This document shows positions 48,001-59,040 of a stretch of DNA of 64,000 bases, piece by piece. This DNA comes from Aurelia coerulea (lineage: Eukaryota > Cnidaria > Scyphozoa > Semaeostomeae > Ulmaridae), in assembly GCA_039566865.1 (NCBI GenBank), contig CM076960.1:3410001-3474000 (forward strand), written 5' to 3'. Every line of letters begins with the position of its first letter. The first letter of the stretch is position 1. The notes under the pieces are model-generated. The model did not search any database. It had not been told where the DNA came from and saw only the letters and a list, made by a program, of their open reading frames with translations. Both the position numbers and the translations under genes were made by a program.

Positions 48001-51000
48001 AAAACGAGACTGATGCTCTCGAATTTTTCAAGAAAGAATTGTCAATTCCCATAGAAAACCTCTCACTCTTAATTTCAAACTAATGTACACCAGGTCATAG
48101 AAGCTATGCTAACGACTTAACAGAAATGTGTCCATGTAAGTACAGCGGCGTTGCGGAGGGGTCATGCCAATTTCACGTGATATTTCATGTGATCACTTTG
48201 GTAAAGAAGCTCACTACGTGGCAAGCAGTGATCTAAGCGGACTGATGTCGTACTTACGGTTGCGCTTTCGGAGTTGAAATTTTAGTTTGCATGTGATCAG
48301 TTAAATTCTACCAATCACTGCGTGCCCTTCGGGGCTCTTCGTCAGAATCGTGTCCGCATATTTTCACAAGAGTGTGAACGAAGCTGTACTTACATGAATA
48401 CATTGCCTTTAATGTATAGTTCCTTCAGAATAACATATGTACAAACAAGAGAAAACCTAAATGTCAAAGCCTCCAATAAAGATATCACAAACCAATCCCC
48501 TTTGAGTCAAATTTTGACGACAGTACCGCATAAACTGTAAATTACCACTCTGTAGTAATCAGAATGAACGTTTCACTTGTTTCAAAACATATTCATAAGG
48601 CTTAAACTAACACAAAATAAAGTTTTGCTGACCTGTTGGTGAAGGATTGTATAGCACTGATGTATAATGTTTACCATCGCCTGCAAGAAAATACCAAATA
48701 AATTGACAATATTACTTTAAGTACTAATTTGGTACAAGAGTAATAATAGTAAAGAATTCATCTAAAATTGAATATGCAAACATAGTTTACTCTAAGAATA
48801 GGGTAACTAGTTCAAACCAACTATTTACAGAAATACAATATTTACATTTTCAGCTAATAACAATTGTTACAATTACGATTGTCTCCTTTCCATTGTTTGA
48901 CTTGAATTTTGAATGAGGCTATCGATTGGCTTGACTTTATCTCATCAGGTAAAGCGTTCCTTTGTAGAAGCTCTTCGAATGAGGCTTCGTAATCATTGAA
49001 AAGTATACATAGAGCACGTTTGTGGATTTTGTTTATCTCCCTCTACAACAAAATTAGCAAAGGCAAATGAAGCATAGCCTGATGACATTCCTCCCAATTT
49101 TTCACTCTTTAACATCCATTACGTCACAATAGACCTCCATCCGGACAAACATTGGTCGGCGAGAACAATTCAATCCAATTACGTAAAATACTTATGTTAT
49201 TGCTGTTGTTGTTGCTTTTTTATGAAAAGTGTTGAATAAAAACATCAAAGGCAATAATTCGTGCAAAAGATTGAGAATGAAAGTAGATCTGGTCACAAGC
49301 AATCCAAAAATTTGTACCTAGTCAGTTTCTTGATAAATTGCCTTACTAAAACATTGGGTAATTCTAATCATGGTCGATAAAAGTAAATGTTAAGTTCAAC
49401 AAATTGTGTGAGAAATCTGTTAATTTTTGGAAATCAAATCACAAACCTGCGATGTTGCTTTAAGCACAAGTACATTCTGTAAAGTAGGATAAAAAGAAAC
49501 ATTACATACACATATTAACAGGTTAAAAATTTTCGGAGCCATAAGGGTCATCTTTAGACTGATTACATGTTCGTAGTTATCGATATTGATAGATTTATGG
49601 ACGCTCAAACTACAACTCATGGACTTTCACATTGAACATTAGGACGAAATTGTTGCCACTAAGCTTCCATGAGGTTCACCACAGCAATGAGAATTTCCAA
49701 CTGCCGAAAGTTCCCATGACTACGCCATAACCTCGTTTCAGAACGCACAGATAAATCTGTGCCCTTTCTGTCTCAAATTTCTAAGTGAAAGTCCATAAGT
49801 CCCAGTTTGAGCAAAAAATGTTGTTGGGACTATGTCACGAGTCTGGGTAATCTTGCCTATTTAGATTACAATAACACAATTGTTAAAGATGAGAAATACG
49901 ATAATCTCCCCAAAAAAACCGTACATTTACCGGGTGAGACAGGAAAAAGGTAGGAACTTCAACAAGCCTTTAGATTTTAATGAAAACAAGTCAAATCGGT
50001 AGTCTAAAATCGGTCATATCTTTCCATGAATATCCGCGATTCTGTGCAATAACAATATTGGTGAAGAGTTATTGCTGTTATCAGAAGTTCTTCTTCCTAA
50101 GAATAACAATCAAATTAGTAGTCCCTTGGGGATACAAGATGAATGAAAATAATGTTTCCTTTGTCCTCTAACACAATGCATACCTTGATTCAATTTGTTG
50201 GTTGAGAAACAGCATGTTTGTCATGGCTTAGAACTCATACAGACATAGATATGAATTTAATTGAAGGCCTATTTTAGGAACATTATGAAACACAATAGTA
50301 CTAAAATCGTTCGTATTCATGGGACGGGAAGACCGATTTCGACCAACTAAATTGTTTTTATCGAAGTTAGTATTTTTCCAATGCAACGAATTTTTTAATA
50401 CGAATTGCATACGAATTGCAAAGAAAGTTGCATCAATGAAAATTGGCAAATACCCCACATTTTTTCTGACTCACTCGATATAAACTAGAGAGTTCATCAT
50501 CTATATACGGTATGGTTCTCACCTCATCAAGTGAACCTGCTACATCTCCTGCATGAGTTCCATTCTATAAAAATCACAATATAAGGCAATAAATAAAAAG
50601 GAAAGGGTGAATGAAGTCTTCCTACTTTTGTTTAGAATGCAGGGAAAAGAGGAAATGTTTGACTTAGAAATAAAAATTGCTATGCAACGATAAAGGATCG
50701 ACGAAAACGGTGGCAAAGATGCTAACCACAAGGTAAACCATAGTCATAAGCGTGCTTTGAGAACACTACACAGTGATTATGACTCTTCCTTGATACAACT
50801 TTGGAGAAAAGTAACACTGTAACGCTCCACACTAAAAATCTCCAAAAATTGATGCTAGAAATATATAAACAAATATCTTTAAATGAATGAATAGCCTAGA
50901 TAAATATATAAAAATAATAAAAAATATAAAAATATATATACATTTCTAGCCTAGGCCCGAAATATATAAGTCGATGAGCCATCTAAATCCATCATACATT

Positions 51001-54000
51001 TGGCACTTACATGAAAAGAAAGAGATCAATTATGATCTCAGAACTAAGCATCTGTGCAAATTACCAAATACGAAAACGACAAAATTTGGCATGGAGTCGC
51101 TCTCATTCAGGGGAAGCCTATTGTGAAACAATCTCAAAGATGAAATAAAGGAGCTACCAACAGTTGCGAGCTTTAAAAGAAAGACCAAAACCTGGACGTG
51201 TGAACAGTGTAATTGTAAAATTTGTAAGTAGCCTGTCCATTATGTTATGTAGCTTGAAATATTATTTCTTATATATCGTTGTAAATTATATCGTAAATGG
51301 TTAGTATTAATTAGTTTCTTACAACCATGTCACTCCAACTTTAAAGAATGATTATGATTTGATTTGCTTTGATTTTTTTATATATTCCAAATAAAATTCA
51401 CAATACACATTACGAACTACATTACTTACAAAATTACTCTACAATACTACTAGGGCGATCAACCCCAGGGAGCAAAAGGCTGTGTCTATCCCGAGGCCAT
51501 TAAATAAAGATGATAAAAGAAAAGAAACTACTTTAACTTCTTTAAATACGCAACAAAAATCGGGTGGCTTATGAAGGGATGGGTAAGTGGCTACAGTAAT
51601 TCACTCGAATCAACCAGTTTCATGGATAAAATTTAGCGTAAGCTCAAGAATATGTCTATTTAGTGAAATCGTAAAATCTATATTGCCATACAAAAAAAGT
51701 TGTAATAAAGCTTCATTTGCAAGATCTACATATCCAAGTGGTCGTATTAATGCATAGATTCTAGCGAGCAGGTCTCCTCTTTGCTTTGATTTGATCGACT
51801 TTGACGTAACCACATTGATCAGATTTCAAGGCCGAAACAACTATAAAGTTATAAAGGACTTTTTTATCAACCCCTTTTACTTTAAAACTGTAATTCATTG
51901 CTATGTAAAACTTTTTTACGATCAGACAGTGACAGATCGCTTTGGCTTCAGATTAGCATGTTTCTGTTGCACGGTTTACAAGAAATCTCTGCAGTGGTTA
52001 GCGTAAGTTTGAATCCACCTTTTCAAGATAAGAGGCGCGAAAGCGGAAGTATTTTGTTGTTTGAGATTTTGCATTTTTTAGGGTAAAATCTTATTCTGCG
52101 TACAAAGTTTAGTGTTGAGACACATTTTCAAATTCATATCTGTCTTTATTTCGAAATTATGGTGATATAAGGAATTTTAATTCATAAGGGCTTTGACTGT
52201 GAAATCGAAGTTTGGACAAAATTTGTCCAAAGTTTTGATTTCATGGTCAAAGCCCTTATGACTTTAAATTCTTAAAATTGCCATAATTTTGAAATAAAGG
52301 CAGATCTGAATTTGAAAATTTGTCTCAACACTAAACTTTGTACGCAGAATACGATTTTACCCTAAAAAATGCAAAATCTCAAACAACAAAATACTTCCGC
52401 TTTCGCGCCTCTTATCTTGAAAAGGTGGATTAGGAATAGACCTTACCTCTAGCGTTTCAACAACAGTAGCATGATACTCATCCACAGAATTCATCGCATC
52501 CTTCACATTATGCAACTCATCAGCGGCAGGGTTTGTAACTGACTTTGGCGGAGGTGGACGTAACGATCTTGCACTATTGGTAGGCGAAAAAGTTGTGCTA
52601 CGTTTTAGACCAGAAGCTTTGGACAAGAAAGCGCCTCCTACTGACGAACTACGTTGAATTTGAGGAGGGTGACCATCTGGTTGCTGTTGTTGTTGACCTG
52701 GACTTTTACCATGAAATTCAGCTACTGCTCGTATCATACTGACCCAGTGCTGTCGACTTTTTGCATCAGATGCTAAATGAAAATAGCGTAAAAGATAAGA
52801 CACAATGCTCGTGAAAGCGAATGAATGGATAATCTATAGACAGGATATAGAAAACGATTACACACGCCATTGTTCCTCTAGCTAAACAATAACCACACAC
52901 GTGTCGAAATCATCAAATACAATAGGCCAAATTTAGACAAGTACATGCAGCTCTTGAGTTAGCTATTTACCTCTGTCAACTAACTTAAGGGGGTTTGTGC
53001 AAGGTTTAAAAGCTTGCATTTGCTAAAAATAAAATATCTAAAATTATCTATTCAAGTCAAAGTTGCACACATGCCGAACAATGACAGATTTGGTAAGACA
53101 ATAGCACGAGTTGGTTTTGATCTCACCCGGTAGATTTTCTTGATGGACATGGATGACGTACCCAGCCACCCTAGTACTAGCTTTTTATGAACAAGTTCTT
53201 ACAAAAAACGCTTTGCTTAAATTCTTTCAACCTGCTATTGTCAAGGCACATTTCAAACAGAAAGGCATCAAATTTATGCTAATGTGAAGCATCAAACTTA
53301 TTGTAAATCTTGGTCCAGAAACGGAATTATAGGAAGATCTAAATCAAAAGACCAGCAAGCTATGACATCAATAACTGAATGCAAAAGATGGAATCAAATA
53401 GAGTTTGGTCAAACATAAAAGGTTAGATACATACTACGCAGTTTGTATATGTCTCCATTTGACGCATTGACAGTGAAAAGACTTGAATCTTCATCGCTGG
53501 GAGCAATGACAGCCCCCTGGAAATACAAAATAAATGTATTATATGCATGTATTTACTTTACAATTATTTCACACAACTTTGCAAGGGTTGTTGTGTGTAA
53601 ACATGCTGTGCAGACAGCTCCACTTTCATACGTAAACAGGCTTTCATACTGTGTGTATTCCAAAGATTAAAACAAGAGAGAAATTCTACTCATATCGCCA
53701 AGCTAGCTAAGGCTTGCAACCGACTTCCTGTTGACATGCAATGGACCAGAATCAAACATGGAATCCTTGTTCCCATACAAATCCCTTACAAGCATTTTCC
53801 TCATTTCTCGGTCTAAAAGATGAATGAATTACCAAAAAAAAGTTGTATCCAAGTTAGCTTTTCACTGATAGACAAGCATTCTAGGCAATGGCAGAGACTT
53901 GGGGGTGAGGGGTGTGATCACCCCCAATTTTGGTTAAAACAAAGATCTTTCATTTGAAAACAATAGGACTAAGCAAATGCTTTTTAACTGAAACAATAGC

Positions 54001-57000
54001 TTTCCCCCCCTAATATCTGGCAAAGTTTCCACCACTGATTCTAGATTTGAATACCGGCCATTCCACAGGTTGGCATACAATTTAGACTGCAAACACACGA
54101 TGCCGGTACATTTTTAAAACCATGAAATATGTGATGGATAGGCCTCCTGCTCACATGAAAATGGAACATTTTTGCCAGCAGATTTTGAAAACGATAGATT
54201 TTGAAAACAGAACTCTATCCGGCACATTTTGAAAATGGTATTTTGCTGGTATCGTGTGAACGCTAGCTCACATTTTGCTACCATCATATTTTTCACCATT
54301 TTCAAAATGCCGGCATTATGTGAACGCAGTAATAATATAATAATATAATAATAATAATATAATAATATAATAATAATAATGATAATAACATGAATCTTTA
54401 TACAGGATTAACAATTCAACGTTACAGCTGTTATCAATGTGTGTCCTGATTAACGTAAAAAGATATTATAAAAAATGAAAAATTTATAGCAATTGTATTA
54501 ATATCATATGTTACATATTTAAAATAAGAAGCCTAAATCATATATTACATATCTAAGATAAGAAGCTTAGGTAAAATGTTGCTTAAGATGCTGTTCATAG
54601 GCATTGAATGATTCAGTTTTCCGTATGTTGATAGGCAGTTCATTGTAAATTTTTGCTGCCATGAAGCGAAACGATTTCCGTGCATATTCAGTTTTAATTT
54701 TTGGAAGCTTGACAAGACAATGACAGTCTTGACTTATTATGATTCACCAAAAGTAGATATTGTATTGAAGAAAGAAAAGATATGTAATGAAAAAACTTAC
54801 TGATAAGTGGACTGATGCTCTTGGTCCATTCTTAACCTTATCTTTTTCCTACATAAAAGGGTATAAAGTATATACTGTATACTACACATAATGCAATGCT
54901 GTAGGTAAATAAAGAATAAGACTGCAGTTTTCACAAATATGTTGCATATAAAGTTCTAGTACCATATATTATTGCAATGGATGTTGAAAAACTATTCTCT
55001 ATTGAAATATGGTACGTGTCTTCGTCTTCATTTTATAAACACCCCCAACCAAAGAAGGGTTAAAAACTATATATGTACTGCAATGCAAGATCCCTACCAG
55101 GAAATAAGCCAAATTTCCAGATTCAGCATCCAAGACAAACCATCGATTTTGCCATCCTTTTACCAGATTAGTAAATTTGCTCAGCTGACCTTCCATGCTT
55201 TTTCTAAAAACAAAGAATAATCATATCTTCAATGCAAATGCATATTGTAGTCTGTATCTTCTTGAAAGAGTTGCCAAGAGGCAATATAGAACATGCCTTG
55301 TGCATTTTAATAATTCTTATGCCATATGAAAGACCGTAAATGTTTCTGAATAAGAATATTTTTAGCAGGAAAAACAATGTTAATGCACAAGACCTGTACT
55401 GTATATCTCTGTTTGGGAGATGAAGTTCTGACCCTATGGCTTTGATACATTGTGTTTCATCTTTGTTGTGAGTGAATCAACGTTGGGGCTCACGTAGCCA
55501 TGCGTATCGCTGCTTTTGTTTCTTCTCTTGTTTTCAACAGTCAAGTGAATTTGCATATTACATGTGAAGTAAATTGTTACTACACATGTGATCTGGAGCC
55601 CTTTTTAGGGGGATTCCTTTAGGCCCACAACTTAGCCTGTTCGTATCCCCAATAAATCTATGAGCAAGAACTCATAAGCATCAAATCTTTGAAAGGAGTT
55701 AAACAGTTATTCATCATTCTTTGAAGTGACTGGTTTGAAAGGAACTTCAGGGCCCTGCAGGGGTACCTTGAGGAAATTCTAGTTTTGTAATTTTTGATAA
55801 TTTCATTACAGTGCAAAATTTGTGTTCCATCTTATTGATCAGCTTTATGAATGAATTTTTTTACACTTTTGCAGGTATATCCAGTATTATATGAATACAC
55901 GAAAGGTGCATTGGAAAAATTAATACACTACTATATGAAAATGACTCTCACCCTCTTAAATGAGCTTGACTTTCATTGCTCATAAATTCCTGTGAAAAGA
56001 AACCATGTCAAAACATATCTAAAAATTCATAACAGAGTTGCATAGTTTCATTGTGCCATCTTTTAATGCTTAGAGGGTCGAATGATAATCTCACATTGCT
56101 GAGAATTTGAGGCAGTCAAATTGTTATTTGCTTTGTTTTACCACTTTGTTTTTTGCAGCTTTTTCTTGGCAGGTACTGCACCAGCATCCTACTGCCCTCT
56201 CTGAAAGTCTAATCAAAACAATGTTTTGGGAACAGTTTGGTCTTGTGTTTAAAAACTGAAGATGCTGCAAAACATCAATATTCAGTAAATAGCATGCTTT
56301 GGGTGGGGCTCTATTGTTTGAACTTTCCATTGCCACCAAAGAGCTTAGCTGAGAACAAAATCCTGAAGGTATTTGGAAAGGTTTTACGCATTCAAGTTAT
56401 CGTACATTAAGCAATGTCAAGTAAACTTACCAGTCCAGCAAGCTGCATCTATCAATAACCCAGTCTGCATAGTGTGGCAGCTGCACACACTGGACATTTT
56501 TCAAAAATTTTGTGTGTGCGCCGATTGTGAATGAGATCTTTTGTTCATTACTTTGAAAACAAAGGAATCAAAGACCTTGCATGCGAGCATGCCACTGCTT
56601 CCTGGTCTGCACACACGAGATCTTGTCGAGAACTGCCATACTCTGCAGACTGGTCAATAACCTGTTGTTGTTGATGTTATGTTGATCAGCTGTTGAATTT
56701 ATCAAGATTGGGCCTTAGCTCATAATAAGGTCAAGGTTATTTATCAAAAACAAAATCCTCATCTTTTTTGTCGGAATTGCACCGTCTTCTTTCAACCAAC
56801 CCTGCTGGTAAAATTTCCCTGCTGAGGCCTAAACAACATTTGGAGTAGATCCATTTAGGGCAAAAATTAGTGGGGGGAAGTTGTTCTTTTGACTACTGCT
56901 GATATTACGTTAGGCTAGTTTTAAGTGGAAATGCGAGTAACAGTATTTTTGGCTTAGAAATAATGGCTGCCAAGGAAAAGAAGTCTGTGTCCATAAGAGA

Positions 57001-57559
57001 GAGAGAGGCATGCACTAAGAGTATCAATTATATTGTGGCCTATTTTTAGGGCTACATCTAGACTTGCACCACACTGTACTAATGATGTGGAAGCAGATAT
57101 CCAGTTTCAAGGTTAGGTATCAGAGCAATTTATTTAATTCCTGGTTCAAAGACGCTTTAAAGACAGTTGAAATAATCCCAAATAATCATTGCAGCACAGA
57201 ACAATCCTGAGACTGCTTTCTGTCTTTCCTAACAGCGAGCTCAAAATCATACCACGAAGAACCTGTCATAAACTTACTTTATAGGCCTATTTTGGGTGGA
57301 CAGAAATGAGCAGGTGATGAGCTTCAAAAATTCATCGATTCAACCAGTTTACTGGTACCAATAGCCGCTTTAATTTGACACTGGCCTAATACACAGTTTT
57401 GATAAACATACGAACCTTTTCTCTCACCATAACCTCTTGAATTTTAATCTTTTCTTCAGCAGTAAGCCAGCCTTGTCTGTCGAGTTCCAGGTCTTCAATG
57501 GATGGATTCAATCCGCGCGGATTGACCGCTGCGAAGTAAACCGGCTGCGGAACGGACAT
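33449..57559 (-). CDS. OSBPL11: oxysterol-binding-protein-related protein, ORP10/ORP11 type
   Basis: A lipid-transfer protein that exchanges phosphatidylserine or sterol against PI4P at membrane contacts (known for the family). The 25 exons, in transcript order, are 57416-57559, 55952-55989, 55098-55203, 54801-54848, 53438-53516, 52447-52772, 50523-50564, 49447-49476, 48633-48680, 47869-47914, 47225-47261, 45395-45477, 44793-44935, 43535-43620, 42252-42333, 41116-41293, 40060-40170, 38695-38758, 37923-38019, 36904-36947, 36435-36516, 35314-35405, 34234-34303, 34000-34065 and 33449-33532. All introns are GT-AG and all phases fit, giving 741 residues (human ORP11 is similar). The PH domain lies at about 65-158 ([20 protein letters not shown]), a Q5 run at about 164, LKLGMDLTR at 382-390, [10 protein letters not shown] at 451-460 and EQVSHHPP at 498-505. 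The PI4P-binding K690/E694/R698 pattern is kept. The start ATG has A at -3 and an in-frame TGA upstream. No FFAT motif is obvious. It is the single co-orthologue-like form, so 10 versus 11 is undecided. Confidence 0.93.
33856..33985. mobile_element. truncated MITE, 'AAATCTTTAAAAAGGT' family, copy 3
   Basis: Only the left third of the family is present (AAATCTTTAAAAAGGCTGGT through TACCGTTGGACTTTCTGAAA). It stops about 14 bp before the splice donor of the penultimate ORP exon (34000). Confidence 0.65.
34335..34675. mobile_element. diverged MITE remnant, GGGGCTTATTA type
   Basis: Blocks such as GGGGGCTGATTGATAAAAA, GAAGGAGGCATATTAGAAGG and GGAGGGCTTATTTGTCAAA resemble the interiors of the CCGTAAAAGCTCTATT family. 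The terminal repeats are poorly kept. A G13-type run lies near 34643-34655. It lies in an ORP intron. Confidence 0.35.
35957..36280. mobile_element. MITE with TTTAAAGGGGCTCCGTCGTC ends
   Basis: The left end TTTAAAGGGGCTCCGTCGTC mirrors the right end GACGACGGAGCCCCTTTAA. Internally GGTGGCTTCACCCAAGCCACC forms a small hairpin. It shares its first 12 bases with the 40750-41092 and 32197-33317 elements but not their interiors. Confidence 0.8.
36998..37113. mobile_element. short MITE, family 'CAAATTAGATG', copy 1
   Basis: About 116 bp with ends CTCAAATTAGATGTCACCTG and CAGGTGACATCTAATTAGAA. Related copies lie at 45832-45944 and 46341-46457. They share GTCTGT-TCAAATTAGATG termini and GATTTGCGATAA-type interiors. 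Confidence 0.7.
37157..37356 (+). mobile_element. tRNA-derived SINE
   Basis: The head carries RNA polymerase III promoter boxes: an A box TGGCGCAGTGG (37164-37174) and a B box GGTTCGATACC (37217-37227), at tRNA-like spacing. An acceptor stem does not pair cleanly, so it is not a working tRNA gene. A unique body follows (ACTCGATTAGGTCTGCTC, GCGCTTGGCGGTAAAAACGC). It ends in a short repeat of ACTTCACCTTTA type. It lies in the ORP intron between exons 19 and 20, inserted sense to + and antisense to the gene. Confidence 0.75.
38247..38270. repeat. (AAGGTTC)n short tandem repeat
   Basis: Three consecutive AAGGTTC-type units in an ORP intron. Confidence 0.8.
39499..39920. mobile_element. MITE, 'CCGTAAAAGCTCTATT' family, copy 3 (best ends)
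   Basis: It begins TACCGTAAAAGCTCTATTAA and ends TTAATAGAGCTTACGGTA. The element is bounded by TA on both sides, which suggests a TA target preference. The interior has GAGAGGGGGCTTA blocks, a G10-type run and the shared GCGGATTCAACATACAATTT segment. It lies in an ORP intron. Confidence 0.8.
40275..40712. mobile_element. MITE family 'AAATCTTTAAAAAGGT', copy 4
   Basis: The right end is complete (ATTTTACACCGACCTTTTTA, AAGATTTGAGCCCTATG). The left end is truncated and starts near GCTTGGAAGGAACACTCGG. The TTTGCTGTAAATCTGCC block near the left pairs with GGCAGATTTACAGCAAA near the right. It lies in an ORP intron. Confidence 0.7.
40750..41092. mobile_element. MITE with TTAAAGGGGCTGGGTCACG ends
   Basis: The left end TTAAAGGGGCTGGGTCACG mirrors the right end CGTGACCCAGCCCATTTAA. 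The GTAAACAAA / TTTGTTTAC pair follows inside. It ends 23 bases from the splice donor of ORP exon 16 (exon end 41116), which encodes the EQVSHHPP signature. Confidence 0.8.
41675..42107. mobile_element. MITE with TACCTTAGTCC ends, C/T-rich interior
   Basis: The left end TACCTTAGTCCTTTCAAATT mirrors the right end AATTTGAAGGGACTAAGGTA. The interior repeats CCCTTTAATTTTCGCCCCC at both sides. It lies in an ORP intron. Confidence 0.75.
42690..43238. mobile_element. Tc1/mariner-like MITE with TA ends
   Basis: TA is followed by CCGGGTGTCCCAAAAAAAGT. The right end reads ACTTTTTTTTGGGACATCCGG followed by TA. The CACCAAAGTTTGAT arm has the partner ATCAAAGGTTTGAT. No transposase is coded. A relative in opposite orientation lies at 62287-63381. 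Confidence 0.8.
44955..45025. repeat. (CAAT)n microsatellite
   Basis: About 17 CAAT tetramers with one CGAT variant. It lies just upstream, in the gene's sense, of ORP exon 13. Confidence 0.95.
45832..45944. mobile_element. short MITE, family 'CAAATTAGATG', copy 2
   Basis: The left end GTCTATTTCAAATTAGATG mirrors the right end CAAGTAATTTGAGACAGAC. The GATTTGCGATAA-like interior is shared with 36998-37113. Confidence 0.65.
45965..46065 (-). mobile_element. LINE-associated fragment
   Basis: Read on the - strand it has TATACAATACTACCGGAAAG, then CCGAGGAGCAAAAGGCTGTG. Near-copies occur on the + strand at about 46196-46262 and 51435-51505 beside reverse-transcriptase tails. It is a decayed repeat fragment. 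Confidence 0.5.
46341..46457. mobile_element. short MITE, family 'CAAATTAGATG', copy 3
   Basis: GATTCTGTCTAACATTAGATG is the mirror of CATCTAATGTGAAACAGAAC. The interior differs from copies 1 and 2 apart from the ends. Confidence 0.6.
46517..46790 (-). pseudogene. LINE C-terminal zinc-finger-like fragment
   Basis: The - strand translation gives [20 protein letters not shown], then a helix and [15 protein letters not shown] before a stop. This is the typical cysteine/histidine motif (C..DTEHFLL.C) and tail at the end of many invertebrate LINE proteins. It is 5'-truncated and dead. A sister tail lies at 51606-51815. Confidence 0.7.
47290..47341. repeat. paired poly-G tracts
   Basis: Two runs of about 10-11 G flank CACTCGACACATACGCATAC. 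They lie in the ORP intron just beyond exon 11. Confidence 0.85.
51060..51380 (+). mobile_element. LINE 3' end, second copy
   Basis: Same sequence and orientation as 2340-2655: AAAATTTGGCATGGAGTCGC, GAGCTACCAACAGTTGCGAG, TTTGTAAGTAGCCTGTCCAT, ending in GATTT-type repeats near 51356-51375. Small indels break the frame. It lies in an ORP intron, antisense to the gene. Confidence 0.7.
51435..51830 (-). pseudogene. LINE tail fragment
   Basis: The - strand encodes [20 protein letters not shown] and then [18 protein letters not shown] before a stop. It is homologous to the tail at 46517-46790. The stretch 51435-51505 holds the LINE-associated ACTACTAGGGCGATCAACCC sequence. Confidence 0.6.
52012..52431. 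mobile_element. 420-bp near-perfect foldback beside an ORP splice donor
   Basis: The arms of about 205 bp start AATCCACCTTTTCAAGATAA and end TTATCTTGAAAAGGTGGATT. The centre is near 52222 (TTTGGACAAAATTTGTCCAAA). There are few mismatches, so insertion or arm correction is recent. The element ends 15 intronic bases from the donor of ORP exon 6 (exon end 52447). It is noncoding. Confidence 0.9.
53886..54040. mobile_element. decayed hAT-like MITE
   Basis: It shares AAAGATCTTT, the CTTTTTAACTGAAACAATAG segment and CA(A/G)TGGC...CCACTG-type ends with the intact element at 31922-32075, on the opposite strand. Ends and target duplication are eroded. Confidence 0.55.
54086..54330. mobile_element. 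MITE with ACTGC...GATGCCGG ends
   Basis: The left ACTGCAAACACACGATGCCGG mirrors the right CCGGCATTATGTGAACGCAGT. Internal CATTTTGAAAATGGT blocks repeat the pairing. Noncoding. Confidence 0.65.
54332..54386. repeat. (AATAAT)n AT-rich microsatellite
   Basis: About 55 bp of AATAAT / AATAT units directly after the MITE. Confidence 0.9.
56450..56662. mobile_element. MITE-like inverted repeat (~213 bp)
   Basis: The left AATAACCCAGTCTGCATAG is the mirror of CTCTGCAGACTGGTCAATAA at the right. The dyad continues through TGTGGCAG / CTGCCATA and the CACACA blocks. It lies in ORP intron 1. Confidence 0.6.
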
Positions 57560-57960
57560 CTTGCACAAATCTCAACTTCCGTTCCTTTGCCTGGATTCGT
57601 CACGCGAAATTTACCAGGAAATTTCAGTTAAAATTGTTTAGTTTGTGCAAATACGTTCATCAAGCTCTTCATTTGGTGCATTGACTTTATCAACATTTGG
57701 TAGTACTTTTCTTGATAGTTTCTATGATGTTTCCTTTCAGGCGTCCATCTTTCCCAAACAATGTTGTTTACCAGTGATGTTAGTGGTTTATGGGCGGGCG
57801 GTTGCTTTTCCGGGAATGGAATAGCGCCAGCGCAGCTCCAAACGGACCAGGGGATTAGCCGCTCTTGGGGGCAAGTTTCAGGGGTCATGATAGGTATCGG
57901 TAAATTGATCTTCGCACAAAACAAACCGATGAGTGTGCGATGCAACACGGTTTTCATCAC
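57560..57960 (-). promoter_or_regulatory. probable 5' flank of the ORP gene, motifs unresolved
   Basis: DNA immediately upstream of the ORP start codon. It is richer in G/C and CpG than the window average (for example GGGCGGGCGG near 57793 and AGCGCCAGCGCAGC near 57823), as expected around an invertebrate promoter. No TATA box or initiator could be assigned. The open frames on both strands here (57628-57960 and 57761-58039) resemble nothing I know. Confidence 0.3.
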
Positions 57961-58580
57961 TCAATGTTGCTCTTCATTGCAGTGTCTAATATGTCGTGTG
58001 TGGGTTTATTACGATTCTCCCAAATCTCCCCCCAACTAGCCTGAAAAGAAATCAGAGAGTCTGTACGCAGGCTACCCCCCAACCCGTGGCTCTGCCGTCA
58101 CCAAAAGAACTATCCAGACGAATAACAAGATATGAGGACAAGATTTTCTATAAAAACACATTAGATGATTTCAGAATTGGAATAAATGACGAGTGACTTA
58201 ATTGGTACAAAGCTACTAAAATATTCTTGAATACCATACAACGAAAAATTCGGAGCCCCTACAGACAAGGAAACCGAAAACATTCTGAATAATGGATATT
58301 CAATATGCGTTGGATGCAGAACAAACTTTTATTGCAATAAAATAAGCAGTAGAAATCCAGTAAAAACCTAGACAAATGCCGGATGAGTGGACAAAATTTC
58401 CTTCGTTGATGAGATAAATGGTAATGAATCAGCAACAAATTAAAACTACAGCTTACTCTATAGAGCAAAATCTACTTAAACGAGACAATAAATTTCACTA
58501 AAAACAGTCATACCACTTGATACCACTATAAAGCTACGACTTGAAAAATTTGCTCAGAAGCTTTTCAACCCGTGATTGCG

Positions 58581-59040
58581 TAAGGAAGCTGTCATTTTTA
58601 ATAACAGGGAGGGGGTGGAAGCATTTTGAAAATTTGCCCAAACAATTTTAGACCCCTGCATCCTAGCCATGAAAATTTCAGACCCCATCTAATTTTCAAC
58701 AAAAAATTTCAGACCCCTGACAGCACACAACGACTTCAAAAGAACTAGACTGTCACAAAAGCATCAAACCAAACAAAGAAGAATTCAATTGAAGAAAAGA
58801 AGAAAGAGCTTAAAAACATTGATGTCTAACTTCTTTGAGAAAATTAATAAATAGTTTAGCAAAAATCTACAAAGTTGAATTTTTTCGAAAACATTTAAAA
58901 ATTTAGTTCATTTATTTTCAGACCCCAGCATAAATTCCTCTAAAAGTTTCAGACCCCAATAAATTTACCCTAAAAATGTTCAGACCCCTCCTCATTTGCT
59001 TCCACCCGGGTCCCTGCAATTATTTATGACTGCTCCCTAA
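58581..59040. mobile_element. MITE with ~45-bp ends, TTTCAGACCCC repeats inside
   Basis: The left TAAGGAAGCTGTCATTTTTA mirrors the right TAAATAATTGCAGGGACCCG region and GACTGCTCCCTAA. The GGTGGAAGCA / TGCTTCCACC pair is exact. The interior repeats (A)TTTCAGACCCC about eight times. It lies between the ORP gene start and the isomerase-like gene end. Confidence 0.65.

Noticed and set aside
57628..58039. overlapping open frames on both strands just upstream of the ORP start
   Set aside because: Neither resembles a known protein. G/C-rich promoter DNA often keeps frames open by chance.
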